Of a stretch of 64,000 nt of DNA, positions 16,449 through 25,393 are shown piece by piece. The stretch's first letter is position 1. The number at the start of each line of letters is the position of its first letter. Location of the stretch: NCBI GenBank assembly GCA_040387555.1, contig JAZKDO010000003.1, positions 124,001-188,000 on the forward strand, read 5' to 3'. This stretch comes from UBA4416 sp040387555 (GTDB taxonomy: Bacteria; Bacteroidota; Bacteroidia; B-17B0; Aurantibacillaceae). The notes beneath the pieces were generated by a model that saw only the letters and a list, made by a program, of their open reading frames with translations, was not told the DNA's origin and ran no database searches. The translations under genes and the position numbers were made by a program.

Positions 16449-18935
16449 ATGGAGATTTTTTTGTTGCTTGTCATCATTTTACTGCTTGTTATTTTTCATT
16501 CAGTAAAAAATTCTAAAATAAAAAATTTAGAAACAAAATTATCTCATATTGAGAAATACCTTCAATCAATCAGTTTTCAGCAAAAAACAACTACTCAGGC
16601 TTCTGAGAAAGTACTAGATACAACACAGCAATCGGCAACAATTATTTCTCCGGTTTTGACGAAGCCGCTTACTCCTGCCAATGATATTAAGCCTTCTGTT
16701 GTTAAGGAAGAGAAGATAGTAGAAAAAGAAGTTCCGGTGATGCCAATGCAGAATATGGAGCCGTTAAAACCAGAGCAGAAAGTTAAACAAGTTGTCGAAA
16801 AAGCAATTGTTACGCCTAAAGTTGGATGGTATGATGCGTTCAGAAAAAACAATCCGGACCTTGAGAAATTCATTGGGGAAAATATTTTAAGTAAAGTTGC
16901 TATTACAGTGTTGGTTATTGGCATTGCTTTTTTTGTGAAGTATGCTATTGATAAGGAGTGGATCAATGAAATTGCCCGTGTGGGAATTGGAATATTGTGT
17001 GGAGGAATTGTATTAGGTTTTGCCCATAGCCTGCATAAAAAATTTAAGGCCTTTAGTTCGGTTTTAGTTGCCGGTGGAATCGCCATCTTTTATTTTACCA
17101 TTGGCATAGCTTTTCATCAGTATCATATCTTTAATCAAACTACAGCCTTCATCATCATGCTGATGATAACGGGGTTCGCTGTGTTTATTTCTATTCTTTA
17201 CGATAGGGTGGAACTAGCGGCTTTGTCTATAATTGGAGGTTTTGCAACACCTTTCATGGTGAGCACGGGACAAGGTAATTACATGACTTTATTTGTGTAT
17301 GTTTTGATTCTTGATGCCGGAATGCTGGTTCTGGCATATTTGCGTAAATGGAATCTCATTAATATTCTCACGTACTGCTTTACCATGTTGTTGTATTTTG
17401 CCTGGCTTCAAACTAAAGTAATAGGTGAGGAAAATGCACCGTATAAAGGCGCTTTTATTTTTGCAGCTATATTTTATGTGGTGTTCGTGTTAATGAATAT
17501 TATTAACAACATTAAAGAAAAACGAAAATTCGGCACGCTTGAGTTGTCTATTCTAATTAGCAATACCTTTTTATTCTATGGGGCGGGTATGCAGATTCTT
17601 TCATATTACCATCCTGAATTGCAAGGAGTGTTTAGCATTTTAATGGCAGTCTTTAATCTGGCTTGCTCATGGTTTCTTTATAAGAAATTTAAAGCAGATG
17701 AAAAGCTAGTTTATTTAATGATAGGTTTAACACTGACGTTTATTACATTAACCGCGCCTGTTCAATTGCATGGAAATTACATTACTATTTTCTGGGCATT
17801 GGAAGCAGTGCTGTTGATATGGTTAAGCCAGAAGTCAGGAATTGTGTTATATAGATTTGCTTCTGTGATCATTACTTTGTTAATGGGAATAAGCCTGATC
17901 ATGGATTGGGTGAATGTTTACACTGGCTACCATGAAGTACCATTAATGGTTCTTGCTAACAAGGGCTTTATAACAGGATTTGTCGCTTCACTATCTTTAT
18001 TAGCAATTGTTTTATTATTGAGGAAAGAAACGTTGTCTTTAAAGTACCTCGGCATATCTTTTAATCCTGAAGTTTATAGGACACTTTTGAGCATCACTTT
18101 TGCGGTTCTTTTGTATTTCACCGGACTGTTTGAATCATTGTATCAGTTAAATGAACGTATCTATTATGGCTCTTCTATTGCAATCATTATTGGGGCATAC
18201 CATTTATTATATTTTTCACTTTTAAATGTAACGGCTAATAAATTAAACAACAATAAAGCGCAGGTGACTATGTACATTTTGAATTTTATCAATGCTGTGA
18301 TTTTTGTTTTATTCTTTACTATTATTCCCATCGTGGATTTTAAGGAGAGTTTGTTCGACGGGTATACAAATCATATCGGGTTCATCTTTCATTATGTATC
18401 TATTGCGTGTTTTATTTTCATTCTTTGGCAAATGTATTCGAGTATTAAAAAGCCAGGAAGCACTATTGTTTACATTAAGGTACTTAACTCAGTATTAGTT
18501 TCTTTAGCTGTTATTTACCTGTGCAGCTTAGAGCTAATCCTTCATGTTTTCAAATTTGTTCTTCCGGGTCGTTTTGCAAGCCTCACAGATGATTATTCCA
18601 TCAAGTATGTTCTTTATGGATTAACTGAAACGCACATCATAAAAATTGGTTTTCCCATCCTTTGGGGAATCCTGTCGTTTTTGTTTTTATTTATCGGAAT
18701 GAAAAAATCCAATAAGCCGTTCCGTGTTATCGCTTTGATTTTGATCGGAGTTACCTTGCTGAAATTATTTACTTATGATATTAAAGATGCCTCAGAAGCT
18801 GGTAAGATTATAGCCTTTATTATTCTGGGTGTTGTTTTATTGATCATCTCTTTTATGTATCAAAAAATTAAAGCGTTATTGATTGATGATGAGAAGAATT
18901 TAGCAACAACTATTAACACGGAAGAAATTTTATAA
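16449..18935 (+). CDS. DUF2339 polytopic membrane protein
   Basis: This is an 828-residue inner-membrane protein. An N-terminal anchor (1-16) is followed by a coiled coil and a Pro/Lys-rich linker to about residue 125. The motif FIGENILSKVAITVLVIGIAFFVKYAI follows (written here only as a landmark around 138-164), and then about 20 further hydrophobic segments to the C-terminus, ending in a basic tail. This layout is that of DUF2339, whose role is unknown. The next gene, one base after its stop, looks like a DUF3999 protein; DUF2339 and DUF3999 genes are neighbours in many genomes, which supports both calls and suggests a joint envelope function. Confidence 0.8.
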   Translation: MEIFLLLVIILLLVIFHSVKNSKIKNLETKLSHIEKYLQSISFQQKTTTQASEKVLDTTQQSATIISPVLTKPLTPANDIKPSVVKEEKIVEKEVPVMPMQNMEPLKPEQKVKQVVEKAIVTPKVGWYDAFRKNNPDLEKFIGENILSKVAITVLVIGIAFFVKYAIDKEWINEIARVGIGILCGGIVLGFAHSLHKKFKAFSSVLVAGGIAIFYFTIGIAFHQYHIFNQTTAFIIMLMITGFAVFISILYDRVELAALSIIGGFATPFMVSTGQGNYMTLFVYVLILDAGMLVLAYLRKWNLINILTYCFTMLLYFAWLQTKVIGEENAPYKGAFIFAAIFYVVFVLMNIINNIKEKRKFGTLELSILISNTFLFYGAGMQILSYYHPELQGVFSILMAVFNLACSWFLYKKFKADEKLVYLMIGLTLTFITLTAPVQLHGNYITIFWALEAVLLIWLSQKSGIVLYRFASVIITLLMGISLIMDWVNVYTGYHEVPLMVLANKGFITGFVASLSLLAIVLLLRKETLSLKYLGISFNPEVYRTLLSITFAVLLYFTGLFESLYQLNERIYYGSSIAIIIGAYHLLYFSLLNVTANKLNNNKAQVTMYILNFINAVIFVLFFTIIPIVDFKESLFDGYTNHIGFIFHYVSIACFIFILWQMYSSIKKPGSTIVYIKVLNSVLVSLAVIYLCSLELILHVFKFVLPGRFASLTDDYSIKYVLYGLTETHIIKIGFPILWGILSFLFLFIGMKKSNKPFRVIALILIGVTLLKLFTYDIKDASEAGKIIAFIILGVVLLIISFMYQKIKALLIDDEKNLATTINTEEIL

Positions 18936-18936
18936 T

Positions 18937-20181
18937 ATGAGAAACCAAACTTTAACTATAATTTTTTTGATCATTGCTAATATTTCCTTTTCGCAGGAAT
19001 TTACACATGAGGTTAAGATAGGAAATATTAAAAGTGACTCCCTCTATAAGATTCCGTTAAGCCCGGAACACAAGCAATTTATGACCATGGATTTTCATGA
19101 TATGCGTATTTATGATGCCAGTCAAAGAGAAGTGCCTTATGTGGTAATGAGCGAACCACTCTTAAAATCCAAGTCTGATTTTGTGACTTATGAAATTGTT
19201 TCTCAAAAGCATTTCAATACCTATTCAGAAATTGTTATTTATAATGCAGCTAAGGATAAGATCAGTAACATCGCTTTTAACATAAATAATTCTGATGCCT
19301 ATAAATATTGTTCCATAGAAGGAAGCGATGATCAGAAACAATGGTATAGTGTGAGTGAATTGCAAGAGTTAAGCCTGGCTTATAATGAATTATATACAAA
19401 TCAGTATAAGTGCATTTACTTTCCGTTAAGCGATTATAAGTATTTCAGGTTATCAGTGGATGACTGGAACGCGCTCCCTTTAAAAATTAATTCCGCCGGC
19501 TGCTTTAAAAACTCATTTATTGCCGGTAAATTTAATGAAGTTCCTTTTTCTAAAATCATCAAGGAAGATGTAAAAGAAAAAAGATCCATTGTTCATCTAA
19601 CTTTTGCAAGCAATCAAGCCATTAGCCGGATTGATTTTAAAATCAAATCGCCTCGGTTATTTATGCGTCATGTCGTTATTTACGCAAACCGTGAGCAAAA
19701 ATTAAAAAATAAAACAGAGAAGTATAAGGAAGCACTGTATGAATTCGATTTAAAGTCAGATAATGCTTTATGGTTTGATCTTCCAGTATTAAATGAAAAA
19801 GAATTATTTGTTGAGATAAAAAATAAAGACAATCCACCTTTAGAAATTGAAGCGATCAATTGTAAACAGTTGGCTACGTATTTGATTTGTGATTTCAAGT
19901 CGGCAGAAACGTATACCTTAAAGTGCGGAAACAAACAGTTAAAATTACCTGAATATGACCTGGTTAATTTTGTAACCCAAATTCCTCAACTGTTACCTGA
20001 AGCTAAGCTGGATGTAATAAAAGAAATACCTAAACAGGCTGCTTCAGTTTCATCTGAAAAAGAGAAATCTTTTTTTGAAACACAACAATTTTTATGGGCG
20101 TGTTTGGGAATTGCTGCAATCGCCATCTTTTTATTCTCCCGTAGCCTGTTAAAGGATATGGGAAAGAAAGAAAAGCAATAG
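18937..20181 (+). CDS. DUF3999-like exported membrane-anchored protein
   Basis: The 414-residue protein has a signal peptide (cleavage near ISFSQEF), a large beta-rich outer part with two discoidin-like stretches (IEGSDDQKQWYSV at ~130 and RIDFKIKSPRLFMRHV at ~230) and one C-terminal membrane helix (~385-403) with a short basic tail. This is the layout of DUF3999 proteins. Pairing with the DUF2339 gene, with a one-base gap, is the main support for the family name. The function is unknown; carbohydrate or peptidoglycan contact is possible from the discoidin-like parts. Confidence 0.55.
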   Translation: MRNQTLTIIFLIIANISFSQEFTHEVKIGNIKSDSLYKIPLSPEHKQFMTMDFHDMRIYDASQREVPYVVMSEPLLKSKSDFVTYEIVSQKHFNTYSEIVIYNAAKDKISNIAFNINNSDAYKYCSIEGSDDQKQWYSVSELQELSLAYNELYTNQYKCIYFPLSDYKYFRLSVDDWNALPLKINSAGCFKNSFIAGKFNEVPFSKIIKEDVKEKRSIVHLTFASNQAISRIDFKIKSPRLFMRHVVIYANREQKLKNKTEKYKEALYEFDLKSDNALWFDLPVLNEKELFVEIKNKDNPPLEIEAINCKQLATYLICDFKSAETYTLKCGNKQLKLPEYDLVNFVTQIPQLLPEAKLDVIKEIPKQAASVSSEKEKSFFETQQFLWACLGIAAIAIFLFSRSLLKDMGKKEKQ

Positions 20182-20212
20182 AATTGATTTAAAAGAATAA
20201 GCCAGGAAATCA

Positions 20213-20281
20213 TGTCAGTTAGAACGAAATCGAGAACCAGACAGGAATGATTGAGCGCTTCTTGCTTCGTTCGAATTGACA
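20213..20281. repeat. Small palindromic intergenic repeat (family A)
   Basis: TGTCAGTTAGAACGAA at the left end is the inverse complement of the right end TTCGTTCGAATTGACA with two mismatches, giving a ~69-bp hairpin-forming element with no coding capacity. A half copy with the same TGTCAnTTCGA...TTCGAGAA pattern is at 38464-38491. Confidence 0.55.
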
Positions 20282-20316
20282 AGCCTTTATATTTCAACTA
20301 TTATTTAATGAGCATA

Positions 20317-20351
20317 AAAAAACCCATCAATCAAAAGACGATGGGTTTTTT
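20317..20351. terminator. Bidirectional terminator between the DUF3999-like gene and rplI
   Basis: AAAAAACCCATC pairs with GATGGGTTTTTT; A and T tracts flank the GC core on both sides, so it can serve both converging genes. Confidence 0.85.
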
Positions 20352-20370
20352 AAATTTATGAGATAAAGAA

Positions 20371-20817
20371 TTACTCAGCTACTACTTCAAAATTAATTGT
20401 TGCAGAAACTTCTTTGAATAAACGAACTTTAGCAGAATAAGTACCTAAAGCTTTGATTGATTCTTCATTCATTTCAATATTTTTACGTTCTACATCGTAA
20501 CCAGCTTTTTTCAAAGCTTCTGCTAATTGGATGTTAGTTACTGAACCGAAGATCTTTCCAGACTCTCCTGCTTTAGCACCAACTTTAACAGTTACATCAG
20601 CAAACTTAGCTACCATTGCAGTTGCTTCGTTACGTAATTTTTGTTCTTTAAATGAGCTTTGTTTAATTTCTTCCGCTTGCATTTTTTTGTTGCTTTCTGT
20701 AGCTAACACTGCAATGCGTTGAGGAATTAAAAAGTTACGACCATAGCCATTTTTAACTTTTACAATGTCATTTTTATATCCTAACCCTTTAAGGTCTTGT
20801 TTTAATATAACTTCCAT
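20371..20817 (-). CDS. rplI: 50S ribosomal protein L9
   Basis: L9 binds 23S rRNA and protrudes from the 50S subunit. The 148-residue length is normal. The N-terminal motif LKQDLKGLGYKNDIVKVKNGYGRNFLIP is present within residues 4-32, followed by the long central helix and a C-terminal domain with GSVTN and a conserved Gly-rich part. It is the last gene of the rpsF-rpsR-rplI operon, which is conserved in many bacteria; the start is 19 bases after the rpsR stop. A strong terminator follows. Confidence 0.97.
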   Translation of the reverse strand: MEVILKQDLKGLGYKNDIVKVKNGYGRNFLIPQRIAVLATESNKKMQAEEIKQSSFKEQKLRNEATAMVAKFADVTVKVGAKAGESGKIFGSVTNIQLAEALKKAGYDVERKNIEMNEESIKALGTYSAKVRLFKEVSATINFEVVAE

Positions 20818-20836
20818 GTCGTTTCTCCTCTTTAAA

Positions 20837-21100
20837 TTATTTTAAACCATCTGCTAAGTAAGGCATTAAAGCAATGTGACGCGCACGTTTAACTGCTTGA
20901 GATACCTTACGTTGAAATTTCAATGAAGTTCCGGTTAAACGGCGAGGTAATAATTTTCCTTGCTCATTCACGAACTTTAATAAAAAGTCTGCGTCTTTGT
21001 AATCAATATATTTAATACCAAGCTTCTTAAAGCGACAGTATTTTTTCTTTTTAACCTCTGCACTTGGCGGGTTTAAAAAGCGTACTTCATTTTTTGCCAT
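20837..21100 (-). CDS. rpsR: 30S ribosomal protein S18
   Basis: S18 binds beside S6 on the small-subunit platform. This is an 87-residue protein with the typical KKYCRFKK segment and the core KFVNEQGKLLPRRLTGTS followed by a basic helix with QRKVSQAVKRARHIALMPY. It lies between rpsF and rplI on the same strand, with 27 and 19 bases between genes. The start is the ATG at 21098-21100. Confidence 0.97.
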   Translation of the reverse strand: MAKNEVRFLNPPSAEVKKKKYCRFKKLGIKYIDYKDADFLLKFVNEQGKLLPRRLTGTSLKFQRKVSQAVKRARHIALMPYLADGLK

Positions 21101-21127
21101 TTTGTAATTTCTTTTTGGAGTTAATAA

Positions 21128-21499
21128 TTAAGCTTCTGCTTTTTTAGCTGTTTTTGCAGTTTTTGCTTCAGATAATCTACCACGTCTCTTGTCTGCCCAT
21201 GTTGCACCATGTTTTTCCAATGCAATTGTTAAGAAACGTAAGATACGTTCGTCACGTTTGAATTGTAACTCAAGTTCAGCGATCTCTGTTCCTTTTCCTG
21301 AGAAATCAACTAAGTGATAAAACCCTGTTGTTTTCTTTTGGATTGGGTAAGCCAATTTCTTTAGGCCCCAGTTTTCTCTGTGATTAATTTTCGCTCCCAA
21401 ATCCGTTAGGATTTTTTCAAACTTTTTTGCGGCCTCCTTTGCCTGATCTTCAGACAAAACGGGAGTTAAAATGAAGACCGTCTCATAGCGTTTTTCCAT
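21128..21499 (-). CDS. rpsF: 30S ribosomal protein S6
   Basis: S6 forms a heterodimer with S18 on the 30S subunit. The N-terminus MEKRYETVFILTPVLSEDQ and the central WGLKKLAYPIQKKTTGFYHLVDF match the family. At 123 residues it has an Ala/Lys-rich tail after residue ~100, as seen in many Bacteroidota. It is the first gene of the operon; a perfect TATATTTG promoter box lies 26 bases upstream of the start. Confidence 0.97.
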   Translation of the reverse strand: MEKRYETVFILTPVLSEDQAKEAAKKFEKILTDLGAKINHRENWGLKKLAYPIQKKTTGFYHLVDFSGKGTEIAELELQFKRDERILRFLTIALEKHGATWADKRRGRLSEAKTAKTAKKAEA

Positions 21500-21525
21500 T
21501 ATTATTTATTTTAAATTAGGGCTGC

Positions 21526-21533
21526 AAATATAG
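21526..21533 (-). promoter_or_regulatory. -7 promoter box of the rpsF operon
   Basis: On the minus strand TATATTTG perfectly matches TAnnTTTG; a T-rich -33-like stretch lies 19 bases further upstream. The rest of the 21534-21872 gap holds an 8-bp inverted repeat (CAACATAC at 21731-21738 and GTATGTTG at 21752-21759) and nothing else I can name. Confidence 0.6.
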
Positions 21534-21872
21534 GCTAATTATTTGATACTGAAAAATTTAATTGACAAAAGCATTATTTAACTTACAGTAGTTTTCTTCT
21601 TTGTTTTGTAATGATTTGATTTTAAGGCAGTTGACTAGAAAAGGAAAGCGTTACAGGACTGGCTTTTAAATGAGGATAGTTCCTCTCGTGCACTCAATTT
21701 TTATAAACACTAAAGTTTCACAATTTGGTTCAACATACATATTTCTTAGACGTATGTTGTTGTTTATAATCCGTCGTTTTTTTATCTTTATAAAAAGGTA
21801 TTGTTGAAAAGTTGGCTGATACTCATCAATTGGTTTTGCATTATAACCGTACCTTTTATAAGTTATAAAGCC

Positions 21873-22874
21873 ATGCAATTTTTTATCTCCATATTATTTA
21901 CTGTGAAGTTTCTAACGGTGCCCCCGGATAGTAACTCCATGGTAGTTCCGGCAAGTTCTTCTTTTGATTTAAGACAGGACATTATTTCTGTGCGCAATTT
22001 TAAAACGCAGGAACAAATGGATTTTGTATTTAACACACAGGTCTATCAATTGGGCTGTGATACAATGCCTAATGTTATTTTCTGGAGACGTATTATGAAG
22101 CTTCATAAAGACTCTGCTCTATTTAATACACCTGCCAACCGAAATGTTTTAAGCCAAACTCATATCAATAAGTGGGAAGAAAAAGATTTATCTCAAAAGT
22201 CATGTTACAAGGATAGTTTAAGAAGCTGTTATTGTCTGGAAGATTCAGCAAGGATCCTACTAACGAATGGAAAGAGTTTCTTTTACGATTTCGAAAAAGC
22301 GTCCGCTAATTTTCATCGGGGGATTAATGATTTTGTAGCTAACGGAGTTGACCCATGGTATGCGCAGGCGATATTGATGATTGAAAGTCCAAATAAACTT
22401 CAAAAATCAAATGCCGGAGCTTATGGTTCGTTTCAATTAATGAAAGATGTAGCCCGGTTGTTTGGATTAAAAGTAAATAAGCAGATAGATGAGAGAGCTG
22501 ATTTTGATCGTTCTGCCTATGCGGCTTCCAGTCTTATAAAAAAAATCTGCATTCCAAAAACAAGGCAAATATTGGATTCTTTAGGAATAACCGGTTACCA
22601 GGAAAATGAATTGTGGTTTCGTCTTTTAGTAATGCATTCTTACCATGCAGGCGCGGGCAATGTGAGGAAAGCATTGTTTACATTCAGGCCTACAGAAGGC
22701 AATATGAACCTGATTTATACACTTTGGAGAACAGAAACCAAACAATTCCGTTCAGCTTCGCAAAATTATTCGCAGTTGGTTTTAGCAGCTTTATTGGAAG
22801 TAAACGAAAAGTTTAATATGGCCCCTCACCAGCTCACCATTCAACCAAAACTCACAGAGAACGTGCTTCGTTAA
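21873..22874 (+). CDS. Exported lytic transglycosylase-like (SLT) protein
   Basis: The ATG at 21873 gives 333 residues with an N-terminal hydrophobic segment; TTG codons at 21801 and 21804 would add a second hydrophobic stretch. The C-terminal half resembles a Slt/goose-lysozyme fold, which cleaves the MurNAc-GlcNAc bond of peptidoglycan. The presumed catalytic acid is Glu171 in ILMIESPNKLQ, followed by NAGAYGSFQLM, matching the E-S...GxxGxxQxM pattern, and later by VMHSYHAGAGNV in place of AYNAGxG. The first ~115 residues are not recognisable. It is a separate gene, 106 bases before the response regulator. Confidence is fair for the fold and lower for activity. Confidence 0.65.
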   Translation: MQFFISILFTVKFLTVPPDSNSMVVPASSSFDLRQDIISVRNFKTQEQMDFVFNTQVYQLGCDTMPNVIFWRRIMKLHKDSALFNTPANRNVLSQTHINKWEEKDLSQKSCYKDSLRSCYCLEDSARILLTNGKSFFYDFEKASANFHRGINDFVANGVDPWYAQAILMIESPNKLQKSNAGAYGSFQLMKDVARLFGLKVNKQIDERADFDRSAYAASSLIKKICIPKTRQILDSLGITGYQENELWFRLLVMHSYHAGAGNVRKALFTFRPTEGNMNLIYTLWRTETKQFRSASQNYSQLVLAALLEVNEKFNMAPHQLTIQPKLTENVLR

Positions 22875-22955
22875 TTCGCATTCTATTCCACCGGTTTCTG
22901 TTTTGTACTAAAAATGTATTTTTTTTGAAAATTGAATTTTCTTTGATTTTAACTT

Positions 22956-22963
22956 TACATTTA
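22956..22963 (+). promoter_or_regulatory. Likely -7 box of the response regulator operon
   Basis: TACATTTA differs from TAnnTTTG at one base; TTG at 22932-22934 is 21 bases upstream. It lies 17 bases before the ATG at 22981. Confidence 0.4.
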
Positions 22964-22980
22964 AACATTAAACAAAGCCT

Positions 22981-23655
22981 ATGAGAATCTTAATTATTGA
23001 AGACGAAAAATCATTACGTGAAGATGTAGTTGATTATTTAACGGAAAACGGTTATAAATGTGATTTCGCAACAACTATAAAAAGTGCTTTGCAAAAACTT
23101 ACCGACGTTGTCTATAGTTGCGCTTTGGTGGATGTCGGACTTCCGGATGGTTCCGGTATTGAAATCGTAGAACATATAAAAAAAAATAACCCGGAAATGG
23201 GTGTAATCATCGTTACTGCAAAAAATGCATTGGAAGATAAACTGCAGGGCTTAAAAATTGGCGCTGATGATTATTTAACCAAACCATTTCATTTGTCTGA
23301 ATTAAGTGCACGGGTTTATTCTGTTTTAAGAAGAAGAAACTTTGGAGGAAAAAATTCCTTGGTGTTTGATGGTTTAGAAATTGATACAACAGAAAAAAAA
23401 GTAATAGCTAACGGTAACCAACTTCAGCTAACCAAAAAGGAATATGAAATATTAGTTTACCTTGCAAGCAATCCAACTCACCTGATTACTAAGGAAGCTT
23501 TGGCTGATGCCATCTGGGGCGACAAAGCTGACATGGCAACATCTTTTGATTTTGTGTACAGTCAGATAAAAAATTTAAAGAAAAAATTGAACGAGGCCGA
23601 TCTGAAGAACTATATAAAAGTGGTTTATGGTATGGGCTACAAGTTTAAGGATTAG
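22981..23655 (+). CDS. OmpR/PhoB-type response regulator
   Basis: A 224-residue regulator. The receiver domain (1-115) has the acidic pair in IIEDEKS, the phosphoacceptor Asp51 in ALVDVGLPDG, Thr in IIVTAK and Lys in YLTKPF. The winged-helix DNA-binding domain (~128-224) has LTKKEYEILVYLA and VYGMGYKF. The partner kinase begins 6 bases after the stop, and two metabolic genes follow in the same run. The target is unknown. Confidence 0.93.
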   Translation: MRILIIEDEKSLREDVVDYLTENGYKCDFATTIKSALQKLTDVVYSCALVDVGLPDGSGIEIVEHIKKNNPEMGVIIVTAKNALEDKLQGLKIGADDYLTKPFHLSELSARVYSVLRRRNFGGKNSLVFDGLEIDTTEKKVIANGNQLQLTKKEYEILVYLASNPTHLITKEALADAIWGDKADMATSFDFVYSQIKNLKKKLNEADLKNYIKVVYGMGYKFKD

Positions 23656-23661
23656 TTCTTA

Positions 23662-24927
23662 ATGAAGCTTCTTACCAAAACCAATATTTATACAACAATT
23701 ACAACAGTATTACTGTTTGCAATGGGTATTTTTATTGTATACCAGGTAATTCTTCAAAAACTAGACAGGGAAGTTGACAAGCAATTGTTATCCGCTAAAG
23801 AAAAGATCGTTAAAGGATTAAATGATGGCATTTCACCTAACGAATTTTTTTCGAATCTTGGGCAAAAAGTATATGTAAAAAAAATTGACAAGCAAACCGT
23901 TTTTGATAATCAATTCATAGAGTATATTGAAAAAAATCCTGAAGATCCAAATCATGGTAGTATCACACAGCGGGAGTTATTGTTCCAGACCTCTGTAAAT
24001 GATAAAATATACGAAGTAACAGTTTGCATATCTTTATCAGAGGGAAAAAAAATTGGAGATTATATAGCGGTTGTAGTATTAATCTTCCTGGTGATTTCTG
24101 TAATTATTTTATTTTTATTAAACCGCATGATCTCAGCTTTTATATGGTCGCCTTTTTACGATACTCTTTCAAATATTAAAACCTGGAACATAAAGAAAAG
24201 TAAAAACCTGGATTTTAAAAACACCGATATTGATGAGTTTCATTTATTAAATGATACCGTTAAAGATTTAACACGCCAAATTCAATCTGATTACCAGAAC
24301 CTGAAAGAGTTTACTGAAAATGTGTCTCATGAAGCGCAAACGCCTTTATCAATCATCAGTACAAAACTTGAATTATTGATGCAGGAAACCAACTATAATG
24401 AAAAACAACATAAGCTCTTGGTTCAAACCTATAATGCGACTCAGCGTTTGTATAAATTGAATGAAGGATTGATTCTGTTAACCCGAATAGAAAATAAACA
24501 GTTTGTGGAAACAAATTCTATTGAATTAACGCAGGCCATCAATGAAAAAATTGAAGTGCTGGAAGATTTTATCGAAGCTAAGCAAATTACGGTTGAAAAG
24601 GTATTTAATACCGAAATTGTCAAAGAGGTTAACCCTGTTCTCATGACTATATTATTGAATAATCTATTTATTAATGCTATTAAATATAACCTCGAAGAAA
24701 ATGGTATAATCCGTATCACTGTTGATGAAGATGCTTTCACAGTTGAAAACACAAGTTACGTTGATAAAATAGATAAACAATTTTTATTTGACCGCTTCAA
24801 TAAAAACTCCATCTCAGGCTCATTAGGACTTGGTCTGTCCTTAATTAAAAAGATTGTTGATTTTTACAATTGGCATGTGACATATTCCTATAAAGACGGC
24901 ACTCATAAGTTTAAAATATTTATGTAG
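23662..24927 (+). CDS. Sensor histidine kinase
   Basis: A 421-residue inner-membrane kinase with two membrane helices (~10-28 and ~134-156) enclosing a ~100-residue periplasmic sensor of no recognised family. The HisKA motif ENVSHEAQTPLS holds phosphoacceptor His223. The ATPase part has an N box (LLNNLFINAIKYN) and a clear G2 box (GSLGLGLSLIKKI), but the usual DxGxG G1 box is replaced by ENTSYVDKIDKQF, a reduced form seen in one family of Bacteroidota kinases. It is the cognate partner of the upstream regulator. The following thioesterase starts 22 bases downstream. Confidence 0.9.
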   Translation: MKLLTKTNIYTTITTVLLFAMGIFIVYQVILQKLDREVDKQLLSAKEKIVKGLNDGISPNEFFSNLGQKVYVKKIDKQTVFDNQFIEYIEKNPEDPNHGSITQRELLFQTSVNDKIYEVTVCISLSEGKKIGDYIAVVVLIFLVISVIILFLLNRMISAFIWSPFYDTLSNIKTWNIKKSKNLDFKNTDIDEFHLLNDTVKDLTRQIQSDYQNLKEFTENVSHEAQTPLSIISTKLELLMQETNYNEKQHKLLVQTYNATQRLYKLNEGLILLTRIENKQFVETNSIELTQAINEKIEVLEDFIEAKQITVEKVFNTEIVKEVNPVLMTILLNNLFINAIKYNLEENGIIRITVDEDAFTVENTSYVDKIDKQFLFDRFNKNSISGSLGLGLSLIKKIVDFYNWHVTYSYKDGTHKFKIFM

Positions 24928-24949
24928 TTTTGTTTCAGATTTAAAATTT

Positions 24950-25393
24950 ATGAGCGTTGCTATCTGGCATAAAACCCCCAATTTATCTGATATTAATTCT
25001 TTAAATAAAACCACCTTAGGCGAAAACCTCGGTATAGAATTTATTGAAGTTGGCGCTGATTATTTAGTGGCAACAATGCCGGTAGACGAGCGCACAAAGC
25101 AGCCATTTGGATTATTGCATGGAGGAGCTAATGTGGCACTGGCAGAAACTTTGGGAAGCGTGGCTTCTTTACTTGTAGTAAATAATGATGTATTTATAGG
25201 TGTAGGTGTTGAAATTAATGCTAACCACATTAAAGCTGTTTTCAGTGGTAAGGTTAAAGGTGTTTGCACTCCATTAAATGTCTCCGGAAAAAATCATGTG
25301 TGGGATATCAAGATTTATAATGACGCTAATGAACTCACCTGCGTTTCACGATTTACTTGTACTATCATACCTAAAAGTAAGTTTGCAGGATGA
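24950..25393 (+). CDS. PaaI/MenI-type hotdog acyl-CoA thioesterase
   Basis: A 147-residue hotdog-fold protein. The motif PFGLLHGGANVALAETLGSVAS (around residues 53-74) carries the Gly-Gly turn and the catalytic Glu of the PaaI/YdiI group, which hydrolyse small acyl-CoA thioesters such as DHNA-CoA in menaquinone synthesis. The exact substrate cannot be read from sequence. Its stop overlaps the start of the lipase gene (ATGA), and it follows the histidine kinase by 22 bases, so it belongs to one transcription unit. Confidence 0.85.
   Translation: MSVAIWHKTPNLSDINSLNKTTLGENLGIEFIEVGADYLVATMPVDERTKQPFGLLHGGANVALAETLGSVASLLVVNNDVFIGVGVEINANHIKAVFSGKVKGVCTPLNVSGKNHVWDIKIYNDANELTCVSRFTCTIIPKSKFAG

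Noticed and set aside
16595..17086. 163-codon minus-strand frame opposite the DUF2339 gene
   Set aside because: It is antisense to a well-supported gene, has Ser/Thr/Phe-rich composition typical of shadow frames and shows no motif.
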